Assembly (NCBI RefSeq): GCF_003053845.1
Contig: NZ_QAYG01000004.1
Span: 248,001-312,000, forward strand
Direction: 5' to 3'
DNA from: Breoghania corrubedonensis
Lineage (GTDB): Bacteria; Pseudomonadota; Alphaproteobacteria; Rhizobiales; Stappiaceae
DNA: 64,000 bases
Part shown: positions 37,313-45,067 of the stretch, piece by piece
Numbering within the stretch: position 1 is the stretch's first letter
How the letters are laid out: the number at the start of each line of letters is the position of its first letter
The notes under the pieces: generated by a model
What the model was told of the DNA's origin: nothing
Database searches by the model: none
What the model saw: the letters and a program-made list of their open reading frames with translations, nothing else
Program-made: the position numbers and the translations under genes

Positions 37313-38166
37313 AATTCCTCAAACCGCAGGGCCGCCGTGTCCCCCGCTCCTGCGCGCGAGCCCGGAACCCTTCGTCGCCGGCATCCAGCGGACACATGAC
37401 GGCGACGTCAAAACGGCCCCGTTCGCGAGATCGAAGGCGTTCATGTCGCGCGCGCCACCGCCCCTTGCCGGCCACACGTCATCAGGCAGCGGCAACCGTC
37501 GTCGTTGACATAGCCCCGGCGGCCCCTGTGCGGCAAGCGGGTGGAAGTGTACGGGGAGATGACCTGACGACATGGCGCCATGACAGTCGCGAGCACGCAA
37601 TTGAGGATGAGGAACACTCGTGAGAAGAGCGCGCGGAGCCGGCGGGTTCCTGCGGTGTGGCCCTTCCCGATTTACGGAACTTCCACGCATGGTGCTGTCC
37701 GCGAGCGAAGAAAACCTCGTCGTTTGAGCACGACAAGCCCCCTCTGAACGGCCCCCATCGCCGCCGTGCGGGACCGCAGCACCTCAAGGAGCGCAAGAAA
37801 CAACGGCGGCGACACCACGGAGCGCGCCGTCGGATAGAGGCTCACTGGAAGGACCTCCCGAACCGGCACCTGCCCACGTTCCGGTTTCTCCATTCAATTC
37901 GTTCAGATTCGGACCAGGTTCTTCGAGCCAAGGTCGACTTTCCGCCCCGGACCAGGTTCGTCAGGCCAAGGACGGTTTTGCGCCCCGGGCATGGCTCCAA
38001 TCCCGGCTCTGCGCCCAGCCCGGGTTTCCTGCCCGGTTCCGGTCCGCGTTTCACCCGTATGGTTTCACCGGTCGCCACCCGTATGCACTGTCGATGGACA
38101 GACGGTTGACGCACCTGTCCCGTCCCTCGGGGGGCGATCCGTTTCGCCTGCTCCCGATTCCGCAAA
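37313..38166. other. Intergenic stretch with imperfect tandem repeat
   Basis: No convincing gene. Between 37911 and 37990 a ~38-bp unit built on GGACCAGGTTC, GCCAAGG and CGCCCCGG occurs twice in tandem with several mismatches. CACCCGTATG also occurs twice at 38050-38090. Open frames here are short, lack ribosome sites and look like chance products of high GC. Confidence 0.55.
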
Positions 38167-38246
38167 TGGCGCACCCGACGGGACTCGAACCCGTATCCTC
38201 CGGCCCCCAATGCCGGTGCTTTTGGGCAACCTGGGCTCCAATTCTC
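38167..38246 (-). pseudogene. Decayed tRNA gene (3' half intact, 5' acceptor strand lost)
   Basis: On the minus strand a T arm (ACGGG-TTCGAGT-CCCGT), acceptor 3' strand, discriminator and encoded CCA are perfect at 38167-38195. An anticodon arm with loop ATTGGGG (would read UGG, proline) is at 38200-38216. A D-arm-like AGCCCAGG-TTGCCC-AAAAGC is degenerate, and no partner for the acceptor strand exists. It could be a dead tRNA or a 3' tRNA fragment left by integrase-mediated island insertion. Confidence 0.65.
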
Positions 38247-38526
38247 CGCTCCAGCGATCCGTCAACAGCGATGCCCTGAGAACCATCGATTTTTCTGCCG
38301 GAGTTTCTGAATCTTCTGCCGGGGTCACCTCCTCCCGATTAAGCCACAGGTGCGAACTGTGGATGGTCCCCACATCCCGGCGACCATCGTTGAAATTCAA
38401 TATCCAAGAATATCACATCACGTAACGTAAATCTCGTTCTTTCGCATGAATCAGAGCACCAACTTCAAACTGCAGACAATTGTTCTGAAACGACTTTTTT
38501 ATTCACATCCGGTTTGCCGACCAAAT

Positions 38527-40158
38527 TCACGCAAGGCCCGCTCCCGCCGGTTCGCGAACCCGCTGTTGCAGGATTTCGGCAAGCGCCTTGCGGTCCGCCT
38601 TTCCCGACGAAAGCAGCGGAAATTCGGCAAATCCCACCACGTGGCGCGGCACCATGTAGGCGGGCAATTCATCCGTCAGACGGCGACGGATCACCTCGAT
38701 ATGGCTGTCGCAACGGGGGTATTCGCCGCGCTCGAACAGCACCCCGGCGGCAAGCAGCTTCTCGCCGAAGCCTGTCTCCAGCACCACCACCTCCGCGCTG
38801 TGGACATGCGGCACCGAACAGATGACGCGCTGGATCTCGTTGAGATGCACGCGGTAGCCGCCGATATTCACCTCGTTGTCGCGCCGCCCGTGATAGTAGA
38901 TCGCACCGTCGGCGAGATAGGAACAGACATCCCCCGTCCGGTAATAGCGAATGCCGTCGATGGTCACGACGCGCTTCGCCGTCTCCTCCTCCCGGTTCCA
39001 GTAGGCCTGCATCACCTGGACGCCGCCGACGAGCAGTTCCCCCATCACGCCCGGCTCGGTGACGACGCCTCCCGCCTCATCGACGAGCCGCGCCGTGACG
39101 TGCTTCAACGGCTTGCCGATCGGATAGAGATCGGTCCGCTGCGGCTCGATCTCGTCGATCACATGCGCGGTGGAGGCGCAGGTCACTTCCGTCGGCCCGT
39201 AGGCGTTGATGACCCGAACGCCGACATTCTTGCCCATCCAGCGCTGCACGGTTTTCACATCGGGAACATCCGTGCCGGTAAGAATTGTCTGCAGATGCGG
39301 CAGACGGGCTGTTTCGAAATCCTCCGCCTGCGCGATCAGGCCCAGCATCATCCCCCAGGCGGAGAAATGCGTGACCTTGTTGTCCCGGATCGTCGCAAAC
39401 AGGAAGTCCGGCACAACCAGATCGTCATGCACATGCAGTTCCGCCCCTTGAGCCAGGGGAAACAGCATGTCCATCAGATAGACGTCGAAATTGAGCGGCG
39501 AAAAACTCGCGCAGACGGATGACGCGGTGACGTCATAAACCTCCGCCGTCCCCTCGAAGAACGGCGCAAGGCTGCTATGGGCGATGACGACGCCCTTGGG
39601 ATGCCCGGTCGAGCCGGATGTGTAGATGCAATAGGCCGGACGATCCGCATCGAAGCGCGGCAGAAGTTCTGCGGAAAGCGGACAGCTCGGGCAGGCAAGC
39701 TCCTCGCTCAGCAACCCCTCCAGTTGGCCAACCATCATCACGCCGCAAGCGGCGTCGATCTCCTCCAGGATTTCGTCCACCGTCGCGCGATGCTCCTCGT
39801 CGGTGATGACGAATGCGGGCTCGATCTCCTTCAGGATGTACTCGACCCGGCCGGCCGGCATCTTCGCATCGAGCGGAACGTGGACGCAGCCCGCCTTGAA
39901 GGTTCCCACGATGGCGGCGACGAGAATGGCCTGGCGCGGCGCCAGCATGACGACACGGTCCCCGGGCCGGCAGCCGCGCTGGCAAAGCCACAGGGCAAAG
40001 CGCGTGGAGAAGCGGTCGAGCGTGCGATAGTCGAGGCTCAGGCGGCTGTCGGCCAGCGCGGTTTTCTTCGGCGTGATCCGTGCGTTATGCGCGATCGCTT
40101 CAGCAAGGTGCCGGTTCGTGCAATCGGTCTCTTTGTGAAAATGGCTTTTTGTGCTCAT
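38527..40158 (-). CDS. Stand-alone NRPS adenylation domain
   Basis: A 543-residue amino-acid-activating enzyme without fused carrier. Core motifs: A3 YTSGSTGHPKGVV, A4 FDVYLMDM (Asp for the alpha-amino group), A5 NAYGPTEVT, A7 YRTGDV, A8 GRRDNEVNIGGYRVHLNEI and A10 LLSSGKADRKAL with the catalytic Lys. A hand alignment to PheA gives a hydrophobic pocket (D-V-M-M-L-G-A-C-A-K), suggesting an aliphatic amino acid. It would load the carrier protein at 44678. The start lies inside the 3' end of the LeuRS-like gene (59-base overlap), so both are one operon. Confidence 0.9.
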   Translation of the reverse strand: MSTKSHFHKETDCTNRHLAEAIAHNARITPKKTALADSRLSLDYRTLDRFSTRFALWLCQRGCRPGDRVVMLAPRQAILVAAIVGTFKAGCVHVPLDAKMPAGRVEYILKEIEPAFVITDEEHRATVDEILEEIDAACGVMMVGQLEGLLSEELACPSCPLSAELLPRFDADRPAYCIYTSGSTGHPKGVVIAHSSLAPFFEGTAEVYDVTASSVCASFSPLNFDVYLMDMLFPLAQGAELHVHDDLVVPDFLFATIRDNKVTHFSAWGMMLGLIAQAEDFETARLPHLQTILTGTDVPDVKTVQRWMGKNVGVRVINAYGPTEVTCASTAHVIDEIEPQRTDLYPIGKPLKHVTARLVDEAGGVVTEPGVMGELLVGGVQVMQAYWNREEETAKRVVTIDGIRYYRTGDVCSYLADGAIYYHGRRDNEVNIGGYRVHLNEIQRVICSVPHVHSAEVVVLETGFGEKLLAAGVLFERGEYPRCDSHIEVIRRRLTDELPAYMVPRHVVGFAEFPLLSSGKADRKALAEILQQRVREPAGAGLA

Positions 40159-42454
40159 GGCTCAAATCCGTCCAGTGGGCCGCCTGCGCCAGCATCTCGC
40201 CCTGGCCGAAACGGGACCAGAGCTCTTCGGTGAGATGCGGAGCAATCGGGTTCAACATGACTAAAAAATCGAGGACGGCGCGCCGGATCAGGGCCCGGTT
40301 GGCAGGGGTCGGGCGGCTTTTCGCCCGCTCCCAGAATTTCCGGGTCTTGTCCCATAGCAACATCAAATTGTTGCAGGCCGCCTGCAGTTCCAAGGTGTCG
40401 TAGGCTTTTTCGATCTTCGAAATTCCGAAATTCAGATTGCTCTCGAACTTCTTTTCGAAATTTGTCATCGCGGAGGCATCGAAATCGTCCGCCGCTTCCT
40501 CGCCAAGAGCATCGATGATCTCCAGCGAGGTATGCCACACACCGCCCAGAAAATGCCGGGAGGCGGAGGCCTTGTCGTCCGACCAGTTGTAATCGTTCAT
40601 CGGCCGCGCCGCCCACATGCTCTGGAAGCGGACAGCATCGACGCCGTAGCGCTCGATGAGTTCGGCGGGCTGGACGACATTGCCCAGCGACTTCGACATC
40701 TTCTGCCCGTCCTTCAGCACCATGCCGTGAAAGATCGAGCTCTTGAACGGCTCGGATTCCGCCGAGAGGCCGAGCCGGTGAAGCCAGTTCAGGATGATCC
40801 GGAAATAGAGGTTGGCAACGAGAATGTTCTCCGTACCGCCGATATCGAAATCGCACGGCACCCATCGCGCGACCGCTTCCCCATCGCACATCGCTCCCTC
40901 GAAATCAGGGTTGCAGTAGCGCATGTAGGACCAGGCGCTGTTGAAGAACGTGTCAAGCGTGCTCGCCTCGCGCCGCGCCGCAACCCCGCAGGCAGGGCAA
41001 CTTACCGCCATGAACGGCTCGTGCCGGGCAAGCGGATTACCGCTCACGCTCATGTCGACACCTTCAGTCGGCAGCACCACCGGCAGATCGGTCTCCGCCA
41101 CAGGCACCGCGCCGCAGGCCTCGCAATGAATGATCGGAATAGGCGCCGACCAGTAGCGCTGGCGCGAAACGCACCAATCGCGGGCCCGGAAGGTCTCACC
41201 CGCGCGCGCCGCGCCGCGTCGCACCAGTTCCGTAGTGATCGCCTTTTCGCCATCGGCGGTGGAAAGACCGTCGAAGGCGCCGCTGCGCACCAGCCGTCCC
41301 TCCCCGAGATAGGGCTCACCTTCGATCCACTCGCCCCCCTCCTCCGGTTCCACGACAGAGATGGCGGCCAGTCCCATCGTGTTGGCGAAGCGATGGGCGT
41401 TCTTGTCGTGGGCGGGACAGCCGAGCGCCGCGCCCGTTCCCAGTTCGATTTGCACGTATGGAGCGACGACGACCGGCAATCGCTCAGCCGTCAGCGGATG
41501 GATCGCATGGCGATCAAGGAAGAGGCCTGCGCGTTCCGGCGCCTTCATCCGCTCCACACGCGGCAAGGTGCACATCTCGCGCACCCGTTCCTGCATCGCC
41601 TGCGCGTCCGGCCGCTCGCGAACCAGCGTTTCCACCAGCGGATGCTCCGGCGCCAGCGCGATGAACGTGGCGGCGTGGATGAGCCCGACACGCGTCGTGA
41701 AAACCTCCACCGGCGCCTCTCGCCCCTCGATCGCCATCGACACGAAAAGTCCCGGCTTGCGGCCGATCCAGTTGCGCTGAAGCACCTTTGCCTTTGCGGG
41801 AAAATCGTACTTCTCCAGCCCGGCGAGCAGATCTCCCGCGATCGCCTGCACATCGACGAACCAGTGCGCCTGCTGCTCCTTCGTGGCTTCAGCCCCGCAG
41901 CGCCAGCAGCAGCCGTCGATCACCTGCTCGAACGCCAGCGCGGTGCGGCAATGCGGGCACCAGTCGGTCCAACTCTTCGCCTGATAGATCGCGCCGGCCG
42001 CGTGCAGCTTCAGGAAGATCCACTGCGTCCAGCGATAGTAGGAGGGCTCGTGATAGGAAAAGAACCGCGTGGGATCGTAGCTGAGGCCGAGCCGCAGCAG
42101 TTCGCGTGTCATGTCGGCGATGCAGGCGTCCAGCCAGGCAGCCGGCGTCTTGCCGGAGGCGATCGCGGCGTCTTCGACGGGCAGGCCGAGGGAGTCGAAG
42201 GCCTGCACGTAAAGCGCGTTGAAGCCGCGCAGACGCTTGTAGCGGGTCAGCGTGTCGCCGATCGTGTAGTTGCGCACATGGCCCATATGCAGAGAACCGC
42301 TGGGAAACGGCGGATAGTCGTAGGCGTAGAAGTGCGGTGCGTCGCTCTCCATCCGGGTGACGAACACACCCTCGTCGAGCCAGCGTTTCTGCCAGCGTTC
42401 GGCCATCTCGCCCGGAGCGTAGGCCTCCCCCGTAGAATAATTTTCTGTTTTCAA
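40100..42454 (-). CDS. Leucyl-tRNA synthetase paralogue with altered editing site and no C-terminal domain
   Basis: A 784-residue class I synthetase; bacterial LeuRS is usually 860 or more. HMGH (res 56-59) and KMSKS (585-589) are intact, as are zinc motifs CPHC/CWRC and CEAC/CPAC. The editing domain is present but TTRPDT is replaced by TTRVGL (T252 equivalent is L258), and the Asp equivalent to E. coli D345 is Ala353 (PAHDKNA). The chain ends after the anticodon-binding helices (LNPIAPHLTEELW), lacking the C-terminal domain that contacts tRNA. It is co-transcribed with the adenylation gene. Likely a resistant LeuRS or a biosynthetic aminoacyl-tRNA supplier, not the housekeeping enzyme. Confidence 0.88.
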   Translation of the reverse strand: MKTENYSTGEAYAPGEMAERWQKRWLDEGVFVTRMESDAPHFYAYDYPPFPSGSLHMGHVRNYTIGDTLTRYKRLRGFNALYVQAFDSLGLPVEDAAIASGKTPAAWLDACIADMTRELLRLGLSYDPTRFFSYHEPSYYRWTQWIFLKLHAAGAIYQAKSWTDWCPHCRTALAFEQVIDGCCWRCGAEATKEQQAHWFVDVQAIAGDLLAGLEKYDFPAKAKVLQRNWIGRKPGLFVSMAIEGREAPVEVFTTRVGLIHAATFIALAPEHPLVETLVRERPDAQAMQERVREMCTLPRVERMKAPERAGLFLDRHAIHPLTAERLPVVVAPYVQIELGTGAALGCPAHDKNAHRFANTMGLAAISVVEPEEGGEWIEGEPYLGEGRLVRSGAFDGLSTADGEKAITTELVRRGAARAGETFRARDWCVSRQRYWSAPIPIIHCEACGAVPVAETDLPVVLPTEGVDMSVSGNPLARHEPFMAVSCPACGVAARREASTLDTFFNSAWSYMRYCNPDFEGAMCDGEAVARWVPCDFDIGGTENILVANLYFRIILNWLHRLGLSAESEPFKSSIFHGMVLKDGQKMSKSLGNVVQPAELIERYGVDAVRFQSMWAARPMNDYNWSDDKASASRHFLGGVWHTSLEIIDALGEEAADDFDASAMTNFEKKFESNLNFGISKIEKAYDTLELQAACNNLMLLWDKTRKFWERAKSRPTPANRALIRRAVLDFLVMLNPIAPHLTEELWSRFGQGEMLAQAAHWTDLSHEHKKPFSQRDRLHEPAPC

Positions 42455-42664
42455 TTCAAAAACCCCTGCACCAGAAAATGAAATTGTCTGACTTCAGGTT
42501 TTGCAGCGCTCCGCGCGCTCCGTGCCGTCTTTCGCGCTTCCCTCAATATCGAGCATTCATGTCGAGCATTCCTTCGCAGCCGCGCCCGGCATCGCCGCGT
42601 GCTTCCTTTCAGCGAAGGCGGATGACGGCACTCACCGCGTCAGGCGAGTACCGTCGTTTCGCAT

Positions 42665-42713
42665 CAGGGCATCTTGTCAGGGCATCTATCCAGGGCATCA
42701 TGGTCAGGGCATC
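42665..42713. repeat. Four direct copies of CAGGGCATC at 13-14 base spacing
   Basis: Copies start at 42665, 42678, 42691 and 42705, separated by TTGT, TATC and ATGGT. They sit between the 67-residue protein gene and the LeuRS-like gene on the minus strand. They may be repeated protein-binding sites in the leader or simple slippage duplications. Confidence 0.7.
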
Positions 42714-42749
42714 CATCCAAAGGAGCTGCTGGAGAACGAATCTCAGCCG

Positions 42750-42953
42750 TCAGGCGGCTGGATTTTCGAGCGCAGTAGCTGGTTTTGGAGTCGAGCTTGC
42801 GATTGGACCCGCGACGTCAGCTGGAATTTTCGCTGGGTCGGGGTCGCTTTTCGAAAGCTTCGCGGCCTGTTCAGCTGGTTTGTTCGCGGCTTCGGACATG
42901 TCCTGAGCCGCCAGCGCAACCGCCGCGCGACGATCTTTCACTTCTGCCATCAT
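42750..42953 (-). CDS. 67-residue Ala/Pro-rich small protein ahead of the LeuRS-like gene
   Basis: A short gene with a near-perfect ribosome site (AAAGGAGGTGA, four bases before ATG ATG), the best in this region. The N-terminal half is a likely amphipathic helix rich in Ala, Lys and Asp (AEVKDRRAAVALAAQDM); the C-terminal half is disordered (PKPATALENPAA). There is no carrier-protein GxS motif, Cys or signal peptide. It is the first gene on the minus strand before the LeuRS-like and adenylation genes. It could be a scaffold or precursor peptide, an immunity factor or a regulator; nothing in the sequence decides. Confidence 0.7.
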   Translation of the reverse strand: MMAEVKDRRAAVALAAQDMSEAANKPAEQAAKLSKSDPDPAKIPADVAGPIASSTPKPATALENPAA

Positions 42954-43426
42954 ATTCACCTCCTTTCTATCTGCGTTGGAGTGGTAGGGACTCCTCCCCG
43001 GGAGCCATTCTTGCGACCCGGGCGCATTCGCCTGAACCCAGGACGCTCCGGGGAAGCCGGAACGACAGCCGCGCCGAGGCGACTGTCTGGACACGAACCA
43101 CGCTCCCAGGAAACCGGCACCGAAGCCAAAGCTGCCCCCGCGCGCACGACGCGCCGAGGACGACAAGGAGATGGAGAGCATCACGAAATCCAATCAATCA
43201 ATTGAATATATCGACTTTCTTATTCCATTCGGGCCGCACGCCCGGATTTCGAATCCCGCAGATCTCATGCGAAAACTGTTCGCACGTAATGCCTGTCAGC
43301 AGATCGCCGGAACACAAAGACATTCCGATTGTCCGAACCTGCGGCGCGAGACACTCACTCCCAATGAGCCGCATGAGCCCGGGGAAAAAGAGCCCCGGGA
43401 AAACGACCGCGCCCGTTGTGAATATG

Positions 43427-43510
43427 CCTGGCCGCGCCCGCTGCAAACCTGGCCGCGCCCGCTGCAAACCTGGCCGCGCCCGCTGCAAACCTGGCCGCGC
43501 CCGCTGCAAA
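43427..43510. repeat. Four perfect tandem copies of a 21-bp unit
   Basis: The unit CCTGGCCGCGCCCGCTGCAAA is repeated four times (21 bases, quoted here only as start CCTGGCCGCG and end CCGCTGCAAA). The length is a multiple of three, so all six frames stay open, giving heptapeptide repeats such as PGRARCK or TWPRPLQ. No ribosome site supports translation. It is in the divergent intergenic region. Confidence 0.9.
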
Positions 43511-43513
43511 GAT

Positions 43514-44216
43514 GCGTTGAAAGCGCAAAAATCCCGCGACGCGGACCTCAGAAAACCTCAGGTCGCCTGCCGTCAAAAAGAAAAGTAATAACCAGATAAC
43601 AATGGACTACACTAGCACTCACGGCAAGCCCGGTAAATAGCTGCAAGTGATGTGGAACAAACCATTGTTCATATCAATATTCCCCACATATGAAACCTCT
43701 ATTTTATCCGCCTGCTCGACAGTCTTTTCATCCCGAAGCGCCTTCGCGCGGCGTCTCAACTTCTAGCCCCGGCCTTCATCTTCAGGCCCCACTCTCGTCG
43801 CCCCTCATCCACACGCCCCGGCACGGTTGTCTCGGCGCACGCACCGCAGCAAGCATCGGTAATATAAGCCGATTTTTGATTTGATCTATCAAGTTGATTC
43901 AAGGTTTGACATCAACAGAATTTTCGATGAGAATGTTTTCTCGTTTGAAATTCCGAATATTTATTACATGTTTTTAGATTACTATAGAAATAATCGATTT
44001 AAATGATTTTTAGAAGGCGCACTCAGCGTCTCAGAAAGAATGCCGGCTCTCCAGAACAGACGAATTACATCTGACAAACCGTTATATGCTCGACTCTCGC
44101 GAGGTTCCATCTTCGCGCACTGCGAGAAAGGACGGAATGAGCTGGAAGCACGGCATGCAACAATCAACCGCCTGGTCGTTTGAAGCGTCATGACCACTCG
44201 TGAACAAACACCTGCA
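43514..44216. other. Intergenic DNA between divergent biosynthetic operons
   Basis: Mixed GC, dropping to strongly AT-rich at 43880-44010. No gene, RNA or ribosome site could be supported. Probably promoter and leader sequence. Confidence 0.5.
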
Positions 44217-44411
44217 GACCACGGGGGCAGACCACGGGGGCACCCGAGTGTCTCAGGACAAGGCGACACAAACCGTGTGGCCGGAAAGCGGATGGCCGTG
44301 TGGCCGGAAAGCGGATGGCCAAAGCACGACGAGACAGGGAAGATCCCGAGAGCCCGATGACGGGCGCGTTTATGGAGCCTCGCATTTCTCAAGGAGCCAC
44401 GCATTTCTCAA
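44217..44411. repeat. Three successive short tandem duplications
   Basis: GACCACGGGGGCA is duplicated at 44217-44242 (13 bp, perfect). A 23-bp unit starting GTGTGGCCGG and ending GGATGGCC is duplicated at 44275-44320 (perfect). A 19-bp unit GGAGCCNCGCATTTCTCAA is duplicated at 44374-44411 (one mismatch). Each pair is head-to-tail with no spacer. Confidence 0.88.
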
Positions 44412-44489
44412 GCCCGGCAGAATTCAAATCGCGGTCCTCACCGGCTTTTCTGTTCTCCGCGATTTTCACAACGGCAGAACGCCGTTCAT

Positions 44490-44677
44490 TTTGATATTAA
44501 GACCATTTTCAACTCTGATTTTTCGTGAAATCGCATCACAAAAAAGACAAAATCTGACTTAATTATTTTCAAATTGAAATTATACTGTTTATATCATTTA
44601 TTAATATAATAAATATTACATGAGAATACTTAAATCCGAATATAACAAAAGCATTTTAATTGCACTTACGTATCTCT
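44490..44677 (+). promoter_or_regulatory. Strongly AT-rich leader before the halogenase operon
   Basis: About 190 bases of very low GC in an otherwise GC-rich genome, directly ahead of the carrier-protein gene. It contains several TATAAT-like hexamers (for example near 44610). It likely holds the promoter of the plus-strand operon, and its composition suggests foreign origin. Confidence 0.5.
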
Positions 44678-45022
44678 ATGACTTTTATTGTAGATAACTG
44701 GGTAAGTGCGGATTTATTTTTCAAAGACCAAGCACCTGAAAACGCTAGACTGGAGGACACTGCCATTACTACGCAAGAAACCGTGATCCGAGTCCTGGAA
44801 GACGTTGTCGGCACCAAGAATCTGAATGCGGATTCTCGGTTCCTGGATATCGGAGGAAACTCGTTGAACCTGGTCGAGGTCCTGAAGCAGCTGCGTGCGA
44901 AGACGGGCGCTGCCCCGTCCCCGCGCATCTTCTTCGACAAGCAGGCCTCCTCCGTGGCGGCCATTTCCGCCGCGATCGACGCCCAGCTTCACACCAGCGA
45001 GCTCGCCGAGACCGCGGGGTAA
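44678..45022 (+). CDS. Stand-alone peptidyl/acyl carrier protein
   Basis: A ~114-residue carrier protein. The phosphopantetheine Ser is S62 in RFLDIGGNSLNLVEVL, and the helices fit a thiolation domain. About 30 residues precede the core domain. It would hold the amino acid activated by the adenylation enzyme of the divergent operon and present it to the halogenase encoded next, as CmaD and SyrB1 do. The ATG at 44678 lacks a clear ribosome site, and a TTG at 44660 is an alternative. Confidence 0.88.
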   Translation: MTFIVDNWVSADLFFKDQAPENARLEDTAITTQETVIRVLEDVVGTKNLNADSRFLDIGGNSLNLVEVLKQLRAKTGAAPSPRIFFDKQASSVAAISAAIDAQLHTSELAETAG

Positions 45023-45067
45023 CCGCGTTCGGTTATAACAAGTTCATTTTCATGGGAGATTTTCATT

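Noticed and set aside
37657-38109. 150-codon open frame on the plus strand
   Set aside because: No ribosome site, spans imperfect tandem repeats, composition random.
38167-38246. Functional proline tRNA
   Set aside because: No partner strand for the acceptor stem and a degenerate D arm.
40100-42454. Housekeeping leucyl-tRNA synthetase
   Set aside because: Missing C-terminal domain, altered editing residues and operon placement make a housekeeping role unlikely, though not excluded without the rest of the genome.
42478-42906. 143-codon open frame on the plus strand
   Set aside because: Overlaps antisense the 67-residue gene, which has a far better ribosome site; frame looks random.
43427-43510. 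CRISPR-like array
   Set aside because: The 21-bp units are contiguous without spacers and there are no cas genes; simple tandem repeat.
43171-43599. 142-codon open frame on the plus strand containing the TWPRPLQ repeats
   Set aside because: Ribosome site touches the start codon, composition is chance-like, no family resemblance; kept only as a repeat observation.
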